DNA of 64,000 nucleotides from Mesorhizobium sp. B4-1-4 (GCF_006439395.2 NZ_CP083950.1:4577001-4641000); one strand, 5' to 3'. Positions 28,720 to 37,775 are shown, counted from the first letter of the stretch. The notes: generated from the sequence alone by a model not told the origin. Translations and numbers: made by a program.

Positions 28720-30012
28720 TCAGTTGCCCCAGTGCCGGTCCTGTTCGTCCGGCGCGAAGGCAAGCTCCACCGGCAGCGGCGCCTGCGCCGTCATCGGTGC
28801 AAAGCTGCCGGTTTCGGTGGCCGGTACAGGACGGGTAGTGAACACGCGCAGAACCACGAACAGGCAGAAGGCGCAGGCAATGACGATTGTCACATAGATG
28901 AAGGCCTGCGTGCCGAAAACGGCCGAAAGCGCTGTCACGACGCCCGGTACGATGAAGCCCGCGAGCGACCAGGCAAACAAGAGCGAACTGGACAGTGCCA
29001 CCATGTCGTCCTTGCTGGCACGGTCGGCGGCATGCGCGCTGGACAGCGAATAAATCGATTCCGAGGCGCCGTCCCACAAGACATAGATCACCAGCAGCGC
29101 CGCCAGCGCGCCGCCGTCGAAACCGAGCGCGAACATGCCCGACGACGCGGCTAGCGCGGATGCTCCGATCAGCACATATCGGCGATCGGTGCGGTCGGAA
29201 ATCCAGCCGAACGGAAGCTGCAGGATCAGCGTGCCGAGCGGCATTACCGAAAGCAGCAGCGCCACATCGGCCTGGCTGTAGCCCTTGGCCGTGGCGTGGA
29301 TCGGAGCGAAGCCGGAAATCGACATCGACAGACCGCCGACCGCCAGCATGCCGGCAACGCCGACCGGTGAAATTCGCCAGGCCCGGCGCAGCGCCACCGA
29401 GGCCGCCTGCGGCGCCGGCGGCTGCGCCAGCCGCGTCATCCCGACAGGCAGGATAGACAGAGCGGTGAAGGCAATGCCGATCAAAGGCGCATCCGCCGTC
29501 TTGATGTCGACCAGCGCAAGCGTCGCATAGCCGACGCCGAGCCCGGCGACGTAGGCGACGTAGAAGAAGGCCATGACCCGGCCACGTATGGCGTTGGCGA
29601 CCGCGTCGTTCAGCCAGCTCTGCGCGACGATGAACAGGCCGCATATGGCAAAGCCGTAAAGCGCGCGCGCCGCGATCCACAACAGCGGGTGCGGACCCGC
29701 GCCGATGGCGGCATTGGACAGCGCGATCAGTGCCGACAGCACCATGAAGGCGCGGGCATGGCCGACCCTGCGCACCAGCGGTCCGGTCAGGATGCAGCCG
29801 GCAAGGCCGCCAGCCGAAAGCCCGGTGACGATGAGCCCGGCCCAGGTCGGATCGAAACCCTCGACGCCGAGCCGAACGGGGATATAGGCGAACATCAGCC
29901 CATTGCCGATGGCGATCAGCGCCATCGACACGATGACGCTGGCGATCGCGATCAATGGCGTGGGCGCGCTGCCTTGCTCCGGCTCGGCTGTGGGGTGGTT
30001 CTTTTCCAGCAT
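28720..30012 (-). CDS. MFS transporter
   Basis: A 430-residue permease with about 12 hydrophobic segments. The motif after the second segment reads GPLVRRVGHARAF, and the matching motif after segment 8 is GWISDRTDRRYVLIG. These motifs fit the YcaD/major facilitator group. The C-terminal tail of about 40 residues is hydrophilic. The substrate cannot be inferred. It lies between nadD and the MscS gene, interrupting the conserved nadD-rsfS neighbourhood together with mscS. Confidence 0.87.
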   Translation of the reverse strand: MLEKNHPTAEPEQGSAPTPLIAIASVIVSMALIAIGNGLMFAYIPVRLGVEGFDPTWAGLIVTGLSAGGLAGCILTGPLVRRVGHARAFMVLSALIALSNAAIGAGPHPLLWIAARALYGFAICGLFIVAQSWLNDAVANAIRGRVMAFFYVAYVAGLGVGYATLALVDIKTADAPLIGIAFTALSILPVGMTRLAQPPAPQAASVALRRAWRISPVGVAGMLAVGGLSMSISGFAPIHATAKGYSQADVALLLSVMPLGTLILQLPFGWISDRTDRRYVLIGASALAASSGMFALGFDGGALAALLVIYVLWDGASESIYSLSSAHAADRASKDDMVALSSSLLFAWSLAGFIVPGVVTALSAVFGTQAFIYVTIVIACAFCLFVVLRVFTTRPVPATETGSFAPMTAQAPLPVELAFAPDEQDRHWGN

Positions 30013-30083
30013 GCCTGGTCAGCATTGCTCACCGAGCCGCGAAAGGCAGCGGCAAAAGCGACATGGCCAGGCGGGCGAGGCGC

Positions 30084-30141
30084 AGGATTTCTCCTTCCCG
30101 GGGGAAGAAGGATTTCTCCTTCCCCGGGGGAAGAAGGAAGA
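30084..30141. repeat. tandem copies of a palindromic repeat
   Basis: Two near-identical copies of GGATTTCTCCTTCCC(C)GGGGGAAGAA follow one another, each able to fold into a hairpin (CTTCCCC/GGGGAAG). They fill the gap between nadD and the MFS gene and could serve as a terminator for nadD, but no T-run follows. They look like small intergenic repeats. Confidence 0.65.
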
Positions 30142-30144
30142 AAC

Positions 30145-30732
30145 CTATCCCTTCGCCAGCTTGCGAATCGCGCTTGACGACAACGACGAGCGCGGACCGT
30201 GGATGAAGGTCCAGGCCGGCGCCTTCATGCGGGCGAGCAGTGGTGCGTCGCCCTCGTCGATGCGCGCATAGTCGAAGGTTTTCGCAACGACCGACGACAG
30301 GAGCGACAGCGTGGCGCCCGGACGGTCGATGACCGCGATCGGGAAGGTGAGCACAATCTCGCGCCAGCGCTGCCAATGATGGAAGTCGCGCAAACTGTCG
30401 GCGCCCATGATCCAGACGAACTCGACGCCAGGGTTGCGCGCCTTGACCAGCGCCAGCGTGTCGGCGGTATAGCGCACATGATGTGCCGCCTCGAAGGCGG
30501 TGACCTTGATCTTGGGGTTCCTGGCGATCTTTTCGGAAAGTTCGATGCGCTCGGCGAGCGGGGTGAGTTCACGCGCATTTTTCAGCGGATTGCCGGGCGT
30601 CACCATCCACCACAGCTGATCAAGCGCGAGCCGCCGCAGCGCGATCTCTGCGACCAAGGCATGCCCGGCATGCGGCGGGTTGAACGAGCCGCCGAACAGA
30701 CCGACGGCCAGGCCCTTTGCGGCATGGGGCAT
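30145..30732 (-). CDS. nadD: nicotinate-nucleotide adenylyltransferase NadD
   Basis: A 195-residue nucleotidyltransferase that forms nicotinate adenine dinucleotide from nicotinate mononucleotide and ATP in NAD synthesis. The N-terminal motif GLFGGSFNPPHAGHALVAE has the HxGH ATP site; the C-terminal SSLSSSAIRKLAKG is the ISSTxIR-type motif, and FVWIMGADSLRDFHHW is the NadD core. It is downstream of proA, separated by a palindromic repeat. Confidence 0.95.
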   Translation of the reverse strand: MPHAAKGLAVGLFGGSFNPPHAGHALVAEIALRRLALDQLWWMVTPGNPLKNARELTPLAERIELSEKIARNPKIKVTAFEAAHHVRYTADTLALVKARNPGVEFVWIMGADSLRDFHHWQRWREIVLTFPIAVIDRPGATLSLLSSVVAKTFDYARIDEGDAPLLARMKAPAWTFIHGPRSSLSSSAIRKLAKG

Positions 30733-30761
30733 GTTGAGGTAGCGGGAAGGGACGGCGTCCT

Positions 30762-30884
30762 TACCCTCCCCCTTGTGGGGAGGGTCGATCCGCGAAGCGG
30801 AGCGGGGTGGGGGGGGTGCAGAATTCAGCGCTATGCTCCCATCCGGCTCGCTACACCAGCCACCCTCCCCACGAGGGGGAGGGT
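30762..30884. repeat. inverted repeat element between proA and nadD
   Basis: Arms TACCCTCCCCCTTGTGGGGA (left, from 30762) and its approximate inverse ending GAGGGGGAGGGTA (right, to 30884) enclose about 75 bases. The left arm also folds on itself (CCCTCCCC/GGGGAGGG). It is the typical layout of GC-rich intergenic palindromes in this type of genome. Confidence 0.75.
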
Positions 30885-30895
30885 AAAACCAGCGC

Positions 30896-32182
30896 TCACG
30901 GCCGCACCTGTCCCGACCCGCGCACGCGGTATTTGAACGATGTCAGTTGCTCGACGCCGACCGGCCCGCGCGCGTGCATCTTGCCGGTGGCGATGCCGAT
31001 CTCGGCGCCCATGCCGAACTCGCCGCCATCGGCGAACTGCGTCGAGGCATTGTGCAGCAGGATCGCCGAATCGATCTCGTTGAAGAACCGTTCGACGACC
31101 TTCGCATCCTCGGCGACGATCGCCTCGGTATGATGCGAGGAGAAGGTCTCGATATGGTCGATCGCGCCACTGATGCCGTCGACCAGCTTCACCGCGATGA
31201 TGGCGTCAAGATATTCGGTCACCCAGTCGGTATCGGTCGCCGGCTTGGCGTCGAAGAACACTTTCAGCACTTCGGCATCGGCATGGATCTCGCACCCTGC
31301 CGCGCGGAGCGCGTCGAGGATCGGCACCAGATGGCTGGACGCCACCGCGCGGTCGACCAGCAGCGTCTCGGCCGCGCCGCAGACGCCAGTGCGCCGCATC
31401 TTGGCGTTGACGGCGATCTTCACTGCCATGTCGAGATCGGCGGAGCGATCGATGTAGAGGTGGCAGATACCTTCGAGGTGGGCGAAGACCGGCACCCGCG
31501 CCTCGTTCTGCACCCGCCCGACAAGGCTTTTCCCGCCGCGCGGGATGATCACGTCGAGCGTGCCGCCCAGGCCCCTCAGCATCTCGCCGACAGCGGCGCG
31601 GTCGGTGGTCGGCACCAGCTGGATCGCATCCTGCGGCAGGCCGGCGGCCTTCAGCCCCTCGACCAGGCAGGCATGGATGGCGGCTGACGAGTTGAGCGAA
31701 TCCGAGCCGCCGCGCAGGATCACCGGATTGCCGGCCTTGAGGCAGAGCGCGCCTGCGTCCGCCGTCACATTCGGCCGGCTCTCGTAGATGACGCCGACGA
31801 CGCCGAGCGGCGTGCGCACGCGCTCGATATGCAATCCGTTCGGCCGCTCCCATGCAGCGATCACGTCGCCAACCGGATCGCTGAGTTCGGCGATCTCGCG
31901 TAGGCCGTCGGCCATGGCGCGGATACGCGCCGGGTTGAGTTTCAGCCGGTCCATGAAGGATGCGGAGAGCCCCGATTCCTCGCCATTCGAGATGTCGATG
32001 GCGTTGGCGTCGAGAATCTCTTGTTCGCGTGCGATGATCGCCTGCGCCATTGCGGCAAGCGCGGCATTCTTGGCGGCGGTGGTGGCGATGGCCAGCGGTC
32101 GGGCGGCAGCGCGGGCGCGGCGGCCGAGATCGGCCATCGTTGCCACCGTGTCGTTCCCGGATTTTTCATGCAGCTTCAGCAT
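30896..32182 (-). CDS. proA: gamma-glutamyl phosphate reductase ProA
   Basis: A 428-residue aldehyde dehydrogenase-fold enzyme that reduces gamma-glutamyl phosphate to glutamate semialdehyde in proline synthesis. The catalytic cysteine is in RRTGVCGAAETLL; other ProA motifs are IYESRPNVTADAGALCLK and IIPRGGKSLV. Length is normal. It starts 3 bases after the proB stop, giving the obgE-proB-proA unit. Confidence 0.96.
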   Translation of the reverse strand: MLKLHEKSGNDTVATMADLGRRARAAARPLAIATTAAKNAALAAMAQAIIAREQEILDANAIDISNGEESGLSASFMDRLKLNPARIRAMADGLREIAELSDPVGDVIAAWERPNGLHIERVRTPLGVVGVIYESRPNVTADAGALCLKAGNPVILRGGSDSLNSSAAIHACLVEGLKAAGLPQDAIQLVPTTDRAAVGEMLRGLGGTLDVIIPRGGKSLVGRVQNEARVPVFAHLEGICHLYIDRSADLDMAVKIAVNAKMRRTGVCGAAETLLVDRAVASSHLVPILDALRAAGCEIHADAEVLKVFFDAKPATDTDWVTEYLDAIIAVKLVDGISGAIDHIETFSSHHTEAIVAEDAKVVERFFNEIDSAILLHNASTQFADGGEFGMGAEIGIATGKMHARGPVGVEQLTSFKYRVRGSGQVRP

Positions 32183-32185
32183 GGC

Positions 32186-33322
32186 TCATCCTCTGTCTAT
32201 GTCGCCTCCGGCCTGACTCACCACAAGGTCGTCGCGGTGGATCATCGCCGAACGCGCCTCGTAACCGAGCACGGTTTCGATCTCGGTCGTCTTCAGGCCA
32301 GCGATCCTTACGGCATCGGCGGCATCGTAGGCAACCAGGCCGCGCGCGATCTCGCGGCCCTCGGGTGACAGGATCGCCACCGTGTCGCCACGCGAGAAAT
32401 TGCCGCTGACCAGCTTGACGCCGGCCGGCAGCAGCGACTTGCCCGACTTGAGCGCACCCACGGCGCCGTCATCGACGGTGAGCCGCCCTGCCGGTTCGAG
32501 CTGGCCGGCGATCCAGGTCTTGTAGCCCTTGACCGGATTGGCGCTCGGCCGGAAGAAGGTCGCGCGCTCCCCGCGCTCGATCGCCATCAGCGGCGACAGC
32601 CGCGTGCCCGATGTTATGATCATCGCCGTGCCGGCGGCGTTGGCGATCTTGCCGGCATCGAGCTTGGTGCGCATGCCGCCGCGCGACAGCTCGGACGCGG
32701 CGGCTCCCGCCATTGCCTCGATGTCAGGCGTGATGCGGTCGACCACCGCAATGAATTTGGCATTGGGATCGCGCGCCGGCGGCGCGGTGTAGAGCCCGTC
32801 TATATCGGACAGCAGCACCAAGAGGTCGGCGCCCATCATCGTCGCGACACGTGCGGCCAGCCGGTCATTGTCGCCGTAGCGGATTTCGGAGGTGGCCACC
32901 GTGTCGTTCTCGTTGATGACCGGCACCGCCTTCATCTTGAGCAGCGTCGAGATCGTCGCCCGCGCGTTGAGATAGCGGCGGCGCTCCTCCGTGTCGCCAA
33001 GCGTCAGCAGGATCTGGCCCGATTTCAGGCCGCCCTTGCCGAGCGCGTCCGACCAGGCACCGGCGAGCGCGATCTGGCCGACGGCGGCCGCCGCCTGGCT
33101 CTCCTCGAGCTTCAGCGCGCGCTTGCCGAGGCCGAGGATGGTGCGGCCAAGCGCGATGGCGCCGGAGGACACGACGAGGATCTCAACGCCACCCTGGGCG
33201 AGTACGGCGATATCGTCGGCAAGCGAATCCAGCCAGTCGCGCTTCAGACCGCTCGCGCGGTCGACGAGCAGCGCCGAGCCGATCTTGACGGTGATGCGCC
33301 GGTATTTCCTGAGCGACTGCAT
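32186..33322 (-). CDS. proB: glutamate 5-kinase ProB with PUA domain
   Basis: A 378-residue amino acid kinase that phosphorylates glutamate as the first committed and proline-inhibited step of proline synthesis. Motifs: VKIGSALL, VVSSGAIALG, INENDTVAT and DIDGLYTAPP. A C-terminal PUA domain (about 285-365) is present, as in the long form of the family. It is 4 bases downstream of obgE and 3 bases upstream of proA. Confidence 0.96.
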   Translation of the reverse strand: MQSLRKYRRITVKIGSALLVDRASGLKRDWLDSLADDIAVLAQGGVEILVVSSGAIALGRTILGLGKRALKLEESQAAAAVGQIALAGAWSDALGKGGLKSGQILLTLGDTEERRRYLNARATISTLLKMKAVPVINENDTVATSEIRYGDNDRLAARVATMMGADLLVLLSDIDGLYTAPPARDPNAKFIAVVDRITPDIEAMAGAAASELSRGGMRTKLDAGKIANAAGTAMIITSGTRLSPLMAIERGERATFFRPSANPVKGYKTWIAGQLEPAGRLTVDDGAVGALKSGKSLLPAGVKLVSGNFSRGDTVAILSPEGREIARGLVAYDAADAVRIAGLKTTEIETVLGYEARSAMIHRDDLVVSQAGGDIDRG

Positions 33323-33326
33323 GGCC

Positions 33327-34358
33327 CTACTTTTCCCAGCGCGTCTCGACCGGGGCGGCGATCTGCGCCCGCGCTTCCGCGACTACCGCCATCAGCGCGC
33401 GCAGCACCGCCTCGACGCCCTCGCCGGTGACCGCGGACAACAGCAGCGGCGCGCGCCCGGCCGCCTGCTTCAACGAGGCCACCTTTTTCTTGCGCTCGTC
33501 GGCATCCAGTATGTCGACCTGGCTCAGCGCCAGGATCTCGACCTTGTCGGTCAGGCCGTGGCCATAGGCTTCGAGTTCGGCGCGCACGGTCTTGTAGGCC
33601 CTGCCCGGATTTTCCTCTTGCGCCGAAACCAGATGCAGCAGCACGCGCGTGCGCTCGACATGGCCGAGGAAGCGGTCGCCGATGCCGACGCCTTCATGCG
33701 CGCCCTCGATGAGCCCCGGGATGTCGGCGATGACGAATTCGCGCGCATCGACACGGGCGACCCCGAGGCCGGGATGCAGCGTCGTGAACGGGTAGTCGGC
33801 GATCTTCGGCTTGGCCGCGGTGACCGCCGCCAGGAATGTCGACTTGCCGGCATTGGGCAGCCCGACCAGCCCGGCATCGGCGATCAGCTTCAGCCTCAGC
33901 CAGATGTTGAGCTCCTCGCCCGGCAGGCCCGGATTGGCGCGGCGCGGCGCCTGGTTGGTCGAGGTCTTGAAGTGCTGGTTGCCGAAGCCGCCATTGCCGC
34001 CCTTGGCCAGCAGGAAGCGCTGGCCGACCACGGTGAGGTCGCAGATCAGCGTCTCATTGTCTTCCTCGAACACCTGGGTCCCGGCCGGTACTTTCAGCGT
34101 GACGTCGGCGCCCTTGGCGCCGGTCATATTGCGGCCCATGCCATGAACACCGGTCTTGGCCTTGAAATGCTGCTGGTAACGGTAGTCGATCAGCGTGTTC
34201 AGCCCGTCGACCGCTTCCAGCCAGACATCACCGCCGCGGCCGCCGTCGCCACCATCCGGTCCGCCGAACTCGATGAATTTTTCACGCCGGAACGAAACCG
34301 AACCGGCGCCACCGTCACCGGAGCGGACATAGACCTTGGCTTGATCAAGAAATTTCAT
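33327..34358 (-). CDS. obgE: ribosome-associated GTPase ObgE
   Basis: A 343-residue GTPase acting in 50S subunit assembly. The N-terminal Obg domain is glycine-rich (GDGGAGSVSFRREKF, GGPDGGDGGRGG). The G domain has G1 GLPNAGKSTFL, G3 DIPGLIEG and G4 ALSQVDI (a Q replaces the more usual NKxD asparagine-lysine pattern, as in alphaproteobacterial Obg). There is no long C-terminal extension. It leads the obgE-proBA group. Confidence 0.95.
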   Translation of the reverse strand: MKFLDQAKVYVRSGDGGAGSVSFRREKFIEFGGPDGGDGGRGGDVWLEAVDGLNTLIDYRYQQHFKAKTGVHGMGRNMTGAKGADVTLKVPAGTQVFEEDNETLICDLTVVGQRFLLAKGGNGGFGNQHFKTSTNQAPRRANPGLPGEELNIWLRLKLIADAGLVGLPNAGKSTFLAAVTAAKPKIADYPFTTLHPGLGVARVDAREFVIADIPGLIEGAHEGVGIGDRFLGHVERTRVLLHLVSAQEENPGRAYKTVRAELEAYGHGLTDKVEILALSQVDILDADERKKKVASLKQAAGRAPLLLSAVTGEGVEAVLRALMAVVAEARAQIAAPVETRWEK

Positions 34359-34489
34359 CGGACTGCAGTTTCTTTATTGGCCTTGCGGCATTGCTCTAAA
34401 CCTTAGGCCTTGCTCTAAACCAAGGCGCGGCGAAGGGCGAGGCCGTTTTATGACAATGGCCGCATGGGGTTGGCCGGAGAGATGGCGGG

Positions 34490-35356
34490 ATGAAGCTTGT
34501 AACCTACAACATCCAATACGGCATCGGCCTTGATGGACGCTACGATATCGCGCGTATCGCCGATGCCGTGCGCGGCGCCGACGTGATCGCGCTGCAGGAG
34601 GTCACCCGCAACAATCCCCGGAATGGCGGCCGCGATATGGTCGCCGAGATCGGCGAGGCGCTGCCCGACTATTTCGCCGTCTACGGCAGCAATTTCGAGG
34701 CCAATATCGGCTCGCGTATCGAGAACGGCCGCGCCATCACCACGACCTTCCAGCTCGGCAACATGATGCTGTCGAAAACGCCCATTCATCTGTCGCGCAA
34801 CCTGCTCTTGCCGCGCAGCCGCAGCTTCGAGATGATGAATTTCCAGCGCGGCGCGCTGGAAGCGCTGATCGAGACGCCGCTTGGTTTCATCCGCTTCTAT
34901 TCCATCCATCTCGATCACCGCAGCCCGGTCGAGCGCGCCAGCCAGATCCAGTTCCTGCGCCAGCGCCTGTTGAATTATGCGCTCGAGGGCGGAGCCCTGT
35001 CCGGCGTCGCCGAGATCGGCCTGCCGGAATTGCCGCATCCCGAAGCCTTTGTCGGCATGGGTGATTTCAACATGCTGGCCGGCTCGCCCGAATATGTCGA
35101 ACTCGCCGGCCGGCCGGACCACGAATTCGGCATGCCGCTGACCGCCGATTTCGCCGTCGATGCCGCCGTGCGCCTCGACACCGGCGACGACCTCGTCAGC
35201 TGGGTCGATCCCAAGGACCCGACCAACACCAGCCGCCACAAGCGCATCGACTATGTCTTCACCAGCGCCTCGCTTGCCCGATCACTGAAGCGCCTGTGGG
35301 TCGACCGGCAAGCCGACGGTTCGGACCACCGGCCGGTATGGGCCGAACTGGGCTGA
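34490..35356 (+). CDS. endonuclease/exonuclease/phosphatase family protein
   Basis: A 288-residue metal-dependent hydrolase. The fold's motifs are in order: TYNIQYG at the start, LQEV (metal-binding Glu), SIHLDHRS, GDFNML, RIDYVF and the terminal GSDHRPVWAEL (catalytic His). The family covers nucleases, phosphodiesterases and sphingomyelinase-like enzymes, so the substrate is undetermined. There is no signal peptide, so it is cytoplasmic. It is transcribed opposite to its neighbours, 130 bases from the divergent obgE start. Confidence 0.88.
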   Translation: MKLVTYNIQYGIGLDGRYDIARIADAVRGADVIALQEVTRNNPRNGGRDMVAEIGEALPDYFAVYGSNFEANIGSRIENGRAITTTFQLGNMMLSKTPIHLSRNLLLPRSRSFEMMNFQRGALEALIETPLGFIRFYSIHLDHRSPVERASQIQFLRQRLLNYALEGGALSGVAEIGLPELPHPEAFVGMGDFNMLAGSPEYVELAGRPDHEFGMPLTADFAVDAAVRLDTGDDLVSWVDPKDPTNTSRHKRIDYVFTSASLARSLKRLWVDRQADGSDHRPVWAELG

Positions 35357-35397
35357 GGCAGTTGGTTCGGGCATAAGGCGCCGAGGCGTGTCGAGAT

Positions 35398-35515
35398 TCA
35401 GGTCAGGCCGAACCGAAAACGCTGGTTTCCGAGAACCGGAGCGGAACGTACATAAAGTACGTGAGCACCGGAAGCGGAGGAAACCTGCGTTTGCAGGCCG
35501 ACCTCACCTGAAGAT
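35398..35515. repeat. long imperfect palindromic element downstream of the endonuclease-family gene
   Basis: The interval folds into a long imperfect hairpin centred on ACGTACATAAAGTACGT (35446-35462). Outer arms include AGGTCAGGCC/GGCCGACCTCACCT-like pairing, GGTTTCC/GGAAACC, and an internal CCTGCGTTTGCAGG hairpin. Similar sequences recur between genes of Mesorhizobium (recollection, not checked). It could be a mobile repeat or a structured RNA. Confidence 0.55.
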
Positions 35516-35523
35516 CGACATGC

Positions 35524-36111
35524 TTAGAAGTGGACCCAGTTCGTGAGGCTGACCCACGTCTTCCTGTCGAGCCGGTAGCGCTCGACCGGCACCTGGCCGG
35601 CAACGATCGAATTCAGCATGCCCTGGCCGGCATACTGGAAGCCGCACTTGTGGATCACCCGGCGCGAGGCCGGATTGATGACCCGCGTCGAGGCATGCAG
35701 CACCTGGATCGATGTCTTCTGGAAGGCGAGGTCGACCAGCGCGTGCGCGGCTTCCGTCGCATAGCCGCGCTTCCAGTAAGGCTCGCCGATCCAGTAGCCG
35801 AGCTCCAGCCCGCGATCGGTGGTGTTCAAGCCCGCGCAGCCGACAAAGGTGTCGGTGCCGGCGAGCGTCAGCGCATAGGCGATGCCGGCGCGGCGTGACC
35901 TCGTCATGGCCAGGAAGGCGCGCGCCTCGGCCTCGCCATAAGGGTGCGGCATGCGCGCCAGCATCTCGGCAACGTGACGGTTGTCGGCAAGTTCGGCCAG
36001 TTGCGCGATATCCTCTTCGCGGGGCGCCCGCATCACCAGCCGCTCGGTGACCAGCACGGGGCAGTCTATCGCGTAACTTTCGTCTTCTGAGTCTTCCGCT
36101 TCGGCAACCAT
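35524..36111 (-). CDS. GNAT-family N-acetyltransferase (RimJ/RimL-like)
   Basis: A 195-residue acetyltransferase. The fold begins LVTERLVMRAPREED and has the acetyl-CoA motif in YWKRGYATEAAHALVDLAF; STRVINPASRRVIHKCGFQ is typical of the RimJ/RimL-type subgroup. ATG 36111 is chosen because GGAGG lies about 9 bases upstream. The first codons lie only 20 bases beyond a strong terminator that follows rpmA, so expression depends on read-through or a promoter inside that hairpin region. The substrate is unknown. Confidence 0.87.
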   Translation of the reverse strand: MVAEAEDSEDESYAIDCPVLVTERLVMRAPREEDIAQLAELADNRHVAEMLARMPHPYGEAEARAFLAMTRSRRAGIAYALTLAGTDTFVGCAGLNTTDRGLELGYWIGEPYWKRGYATEAAHALVDLAFQKTSIQVLHASTRVINPASRRVIHKCGFQYAGQGMLNSIVAGQVPVERYRLDRKTWVSLTNWVHF

Positions 36112-36130
36112 TTGAACGTTCCTCCAGGCA

Positions 36131-36161
36131 AGAAAAAGGGGAGATGGAAACCCATCTCCCC
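36131..36161 (-). terminator. terminator of the rplU-rpmA operon
   Basis: GGGGAGATGG / CCATCTCCCC forms a 10-bp perfect stem with a four-base loop; on the minus strand it is followed by TTTTTCTT. It lies 70 bases after the rpmA stop. Confidence 0.88.
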
Positions 36162-36230
36162 TGATCCTTTTCCTGGCCTTGCCAGACACCGGTTCCCGAG
36201 ATGGGCGCCGGTGTTCTAGTGCGGAACCGG

Positions 36231-36500
36231 CTACTCCGCGGCTTTGGTAATCGGGTTGACCGATACGTAGGTTCGGCCGTTGGCTTTTTTGTTGAACATC
36301 ACGGCGCCGGCTTCGAGCGCGAAAAGCGTATGGTCCGTGCCCATGCCGACATTGACGCCCGCATGCCAGGTGGTGCCGCGTTGACGAATGATGATGTTGC
36401 CCGGGATGACGGCTTCGCCGCCGAACTTCTTCACGCCCAGACGCTTGGAATGCGAGTCGCGACCGTTGCGCGACGAGCCGCCAGCTTTCTTGTGTGCCAT
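36231..36500 (-). CDS. rpmA: 50S ribosomal protein L27
   Basis: An 89-residue bL27. MAHKKAGGSSRNGRDSHSKR is the invariant N-terminus that reaches the peptidyl transferase centre; GNIIIRQRGTTWHAG follows. There is no cleavable Firmicutes-type N-terminal extension. It is 97 bases after rplU on the same strand, ending in the terminator at 36131-36161. Confidence 0.98.
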   Translation of the reverse strand: MAHKKAGGSSRNGRDSHSKRLGVKKFGGEAVIPGNIIIRQRGTTWHAGVNVGMGTDHTLFALEAGAVMFNKKANGRTYVSVNPITKAAE

Positions 36501-36597
36501 CTAACTAACTCCGTTGCGCCGCAAGGCGCCTAAAAGGCCTTATGAACGCGTTCGCGTTCCGTTTCAAGTCCGATCCGGCTGATGTTTGGCCGGAAAA

Positions 36598-37248
36598 TTA
36601 CTTCTTCGCCAGTTCCTTGGCCTGCTCGCGCCAGTCCTTGATCTGGTCGGCGCTGAACGGCATGTGCTCGTCGATCTTGGCGACATCCTTGTCGGACAGC
36701 TTGGCCAGCTGCGCGAAAGTGATGATGCCTTGTTCGGCGAGATCCTTGGCGGCGACCGGGCCGATGCCCTTGATTACGGTCAGGTCGTCCGGCTCGCCCT
36801 TTGGTGCCTTGAACAGCGGTGCTGCCGCGGTCTCGGCGGCCTTGGCTTCCTTCTTCGGCGCCTCGGCCTTCGCCTCTGCGGCGACCTCAGCCTTGGCTTC
36901 CGCCTTGGCAGCAGCCTTCTTGGCCGGCTTGGCGCCGCCCAGCAGGATCTCGGAGATCCGCACGGTGGTCAAAAGCTGGCGGTGGCCGATCTTGCGGCGC
37001 GAATTCTGGCGGCGGCGCTTCTTGAAAGCGATGACGGTGCGGTTCTTGCCCTGCTCGACGACTTCGGCGGTAACCAGGGCGCCATCGACGAACGGCGCGC
37101 CGAACGTGACATTCTCGCCCTCGCCATGCGCGAGCACGTGACCGATCTCGACGATATCGCCGACATTGGCTTCGACTTTTTCGATCTTCAGGAGATCGTT
37201 GGCGGCGACGCGATACTGCTTGCCGCCCGTTTTGATGACTGCGAACAT
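36598..37248 (-). CDS. rplU: 50S ribosomal protein L21 with a C-terminal helix-hairpin-helix extension
   Basis: A 216-residue protein, about twice the usual bL21 length. Residues 1-103 are L21 (MFAVIKTGGKQYRV, KKRRRQNSRRKIGHRQ). An Ala/Lys/Glu-rich linker (about 105-153) follows, then a helix-hairpin-helix-like module at 154-216 (DDLTVIKGIGPVAAKDLAEQ). The module resembles the one ending LivG at 2628-2810. Such extended L21 proteins are typical of rhizobia (family knowledge). The start ATG 37248 has AAAGG upstream. Confidence 0.96.
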   Translation of the reverse strand: MFAVIKTGGKQYRVAANDLLKIEKVEANVGDIVEIGHVLAHGEGENVTFGAPFVDGALVTAEVVEQGKNRTVIAFKKRRRQNSRRKIGHRQLLTTVRISEILLGGAKPAKKAAAKAEAKAEVAAEAKAEAPKKEAKAAETAAAPLFKAPKGEPDDLTVIKGIGPVAAKDLAEQGIITFAQLAKLSDKDVAKIDEHMPFSADQIKDWREQAKELAKK

Positions 37249-37685
37249 TTTTTGCCTTTCGCTGTTCCGTCGGCCTCGATGAACCGCGTCTGGCGGTTCG
37301 GCCGTCTTTTTGTCAGTCTGCGGGTTCAAAAAACAAGCGGCGCGGAAGAACCCTCCACGCCGATTGCGCGCCGTCCCTAACCGAAGGTTGCGTGGGAGTC
37401 AAGGCAAACAGCCGCTGCCGGACCGCTATTGGCCGTCGCCGCCATGCCGCCGTGGCAAGCTTCCCCGGCGAAAACACCGGCGAGGCCACGACGCGCCTCC
37501 GGAGAAACCGGTGACGACGGCGATGGCGGCCAGGACCGCCTGTGCCGCATCAGCCGACGAGCGGCCGACACCATCTCGAGCCCATGCCTGTCCGGCAAGC
37601 CAAATAACTGGTGGATTTGGCCTTGTAACCTGCCCGATCAGCCGTTATCTAGTGCGCCGCGCCGGCAACGGCCGACCATGACCGC
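37249..37685. other. intergenic region upstream of rplU and tRNA-Ser
   Basis: The 437 bases between the rplU start and the tRNA gene hold the rplU leader and promoter and the tRNA promoter. Short open frames occur on both strands, but none has a ribosome-binding site or recognisable protein content. No riboswitch or known ribosomal leader was recognised. Confidence 0.4.
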
Positions 37686-37775
37686 GGAGAGGTGGCAGAG
37701 TGGTCGAATGCACCGCACTCGAAATGCGGCATGGGTGCAAGCCCATCGGGGGTTCGAATCCCTCCCTCTCCGCCA
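37686..37775 (+). tRNA. tRNA-Ser (anticodon CGA)
   Basis: A 90-base class II tRNA with encoded CCA. The acceptor stem is GGAGAGG/CCTCTCC. The anticodon arm is CCGCA-CTCGAAA-TGCGG (anticodon CGA), with a long variable arm and T loop GTTCGAATC. The long variable arm and anticodon identify serine. Its 3' end is the integration site of the downstream element. Confidence 0.97.
37762..37775 (+). repeat. left attachment site (attL) in the tRNA-Ser 3' end
   Basis: CTCCCTCTCCGCCA covers the end of the T stem, the acceptor 3' strand and CCA. An identical copy lies at 50460-50473, so the tRNA gene stayed intact after integration. Confidence 0.8.

Noticed and set aside
37377..37598. Small gene between rplU and tRNA-Ser
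   Set aside because: Composition is typical of chance GC-rich frames and there is no start signal.
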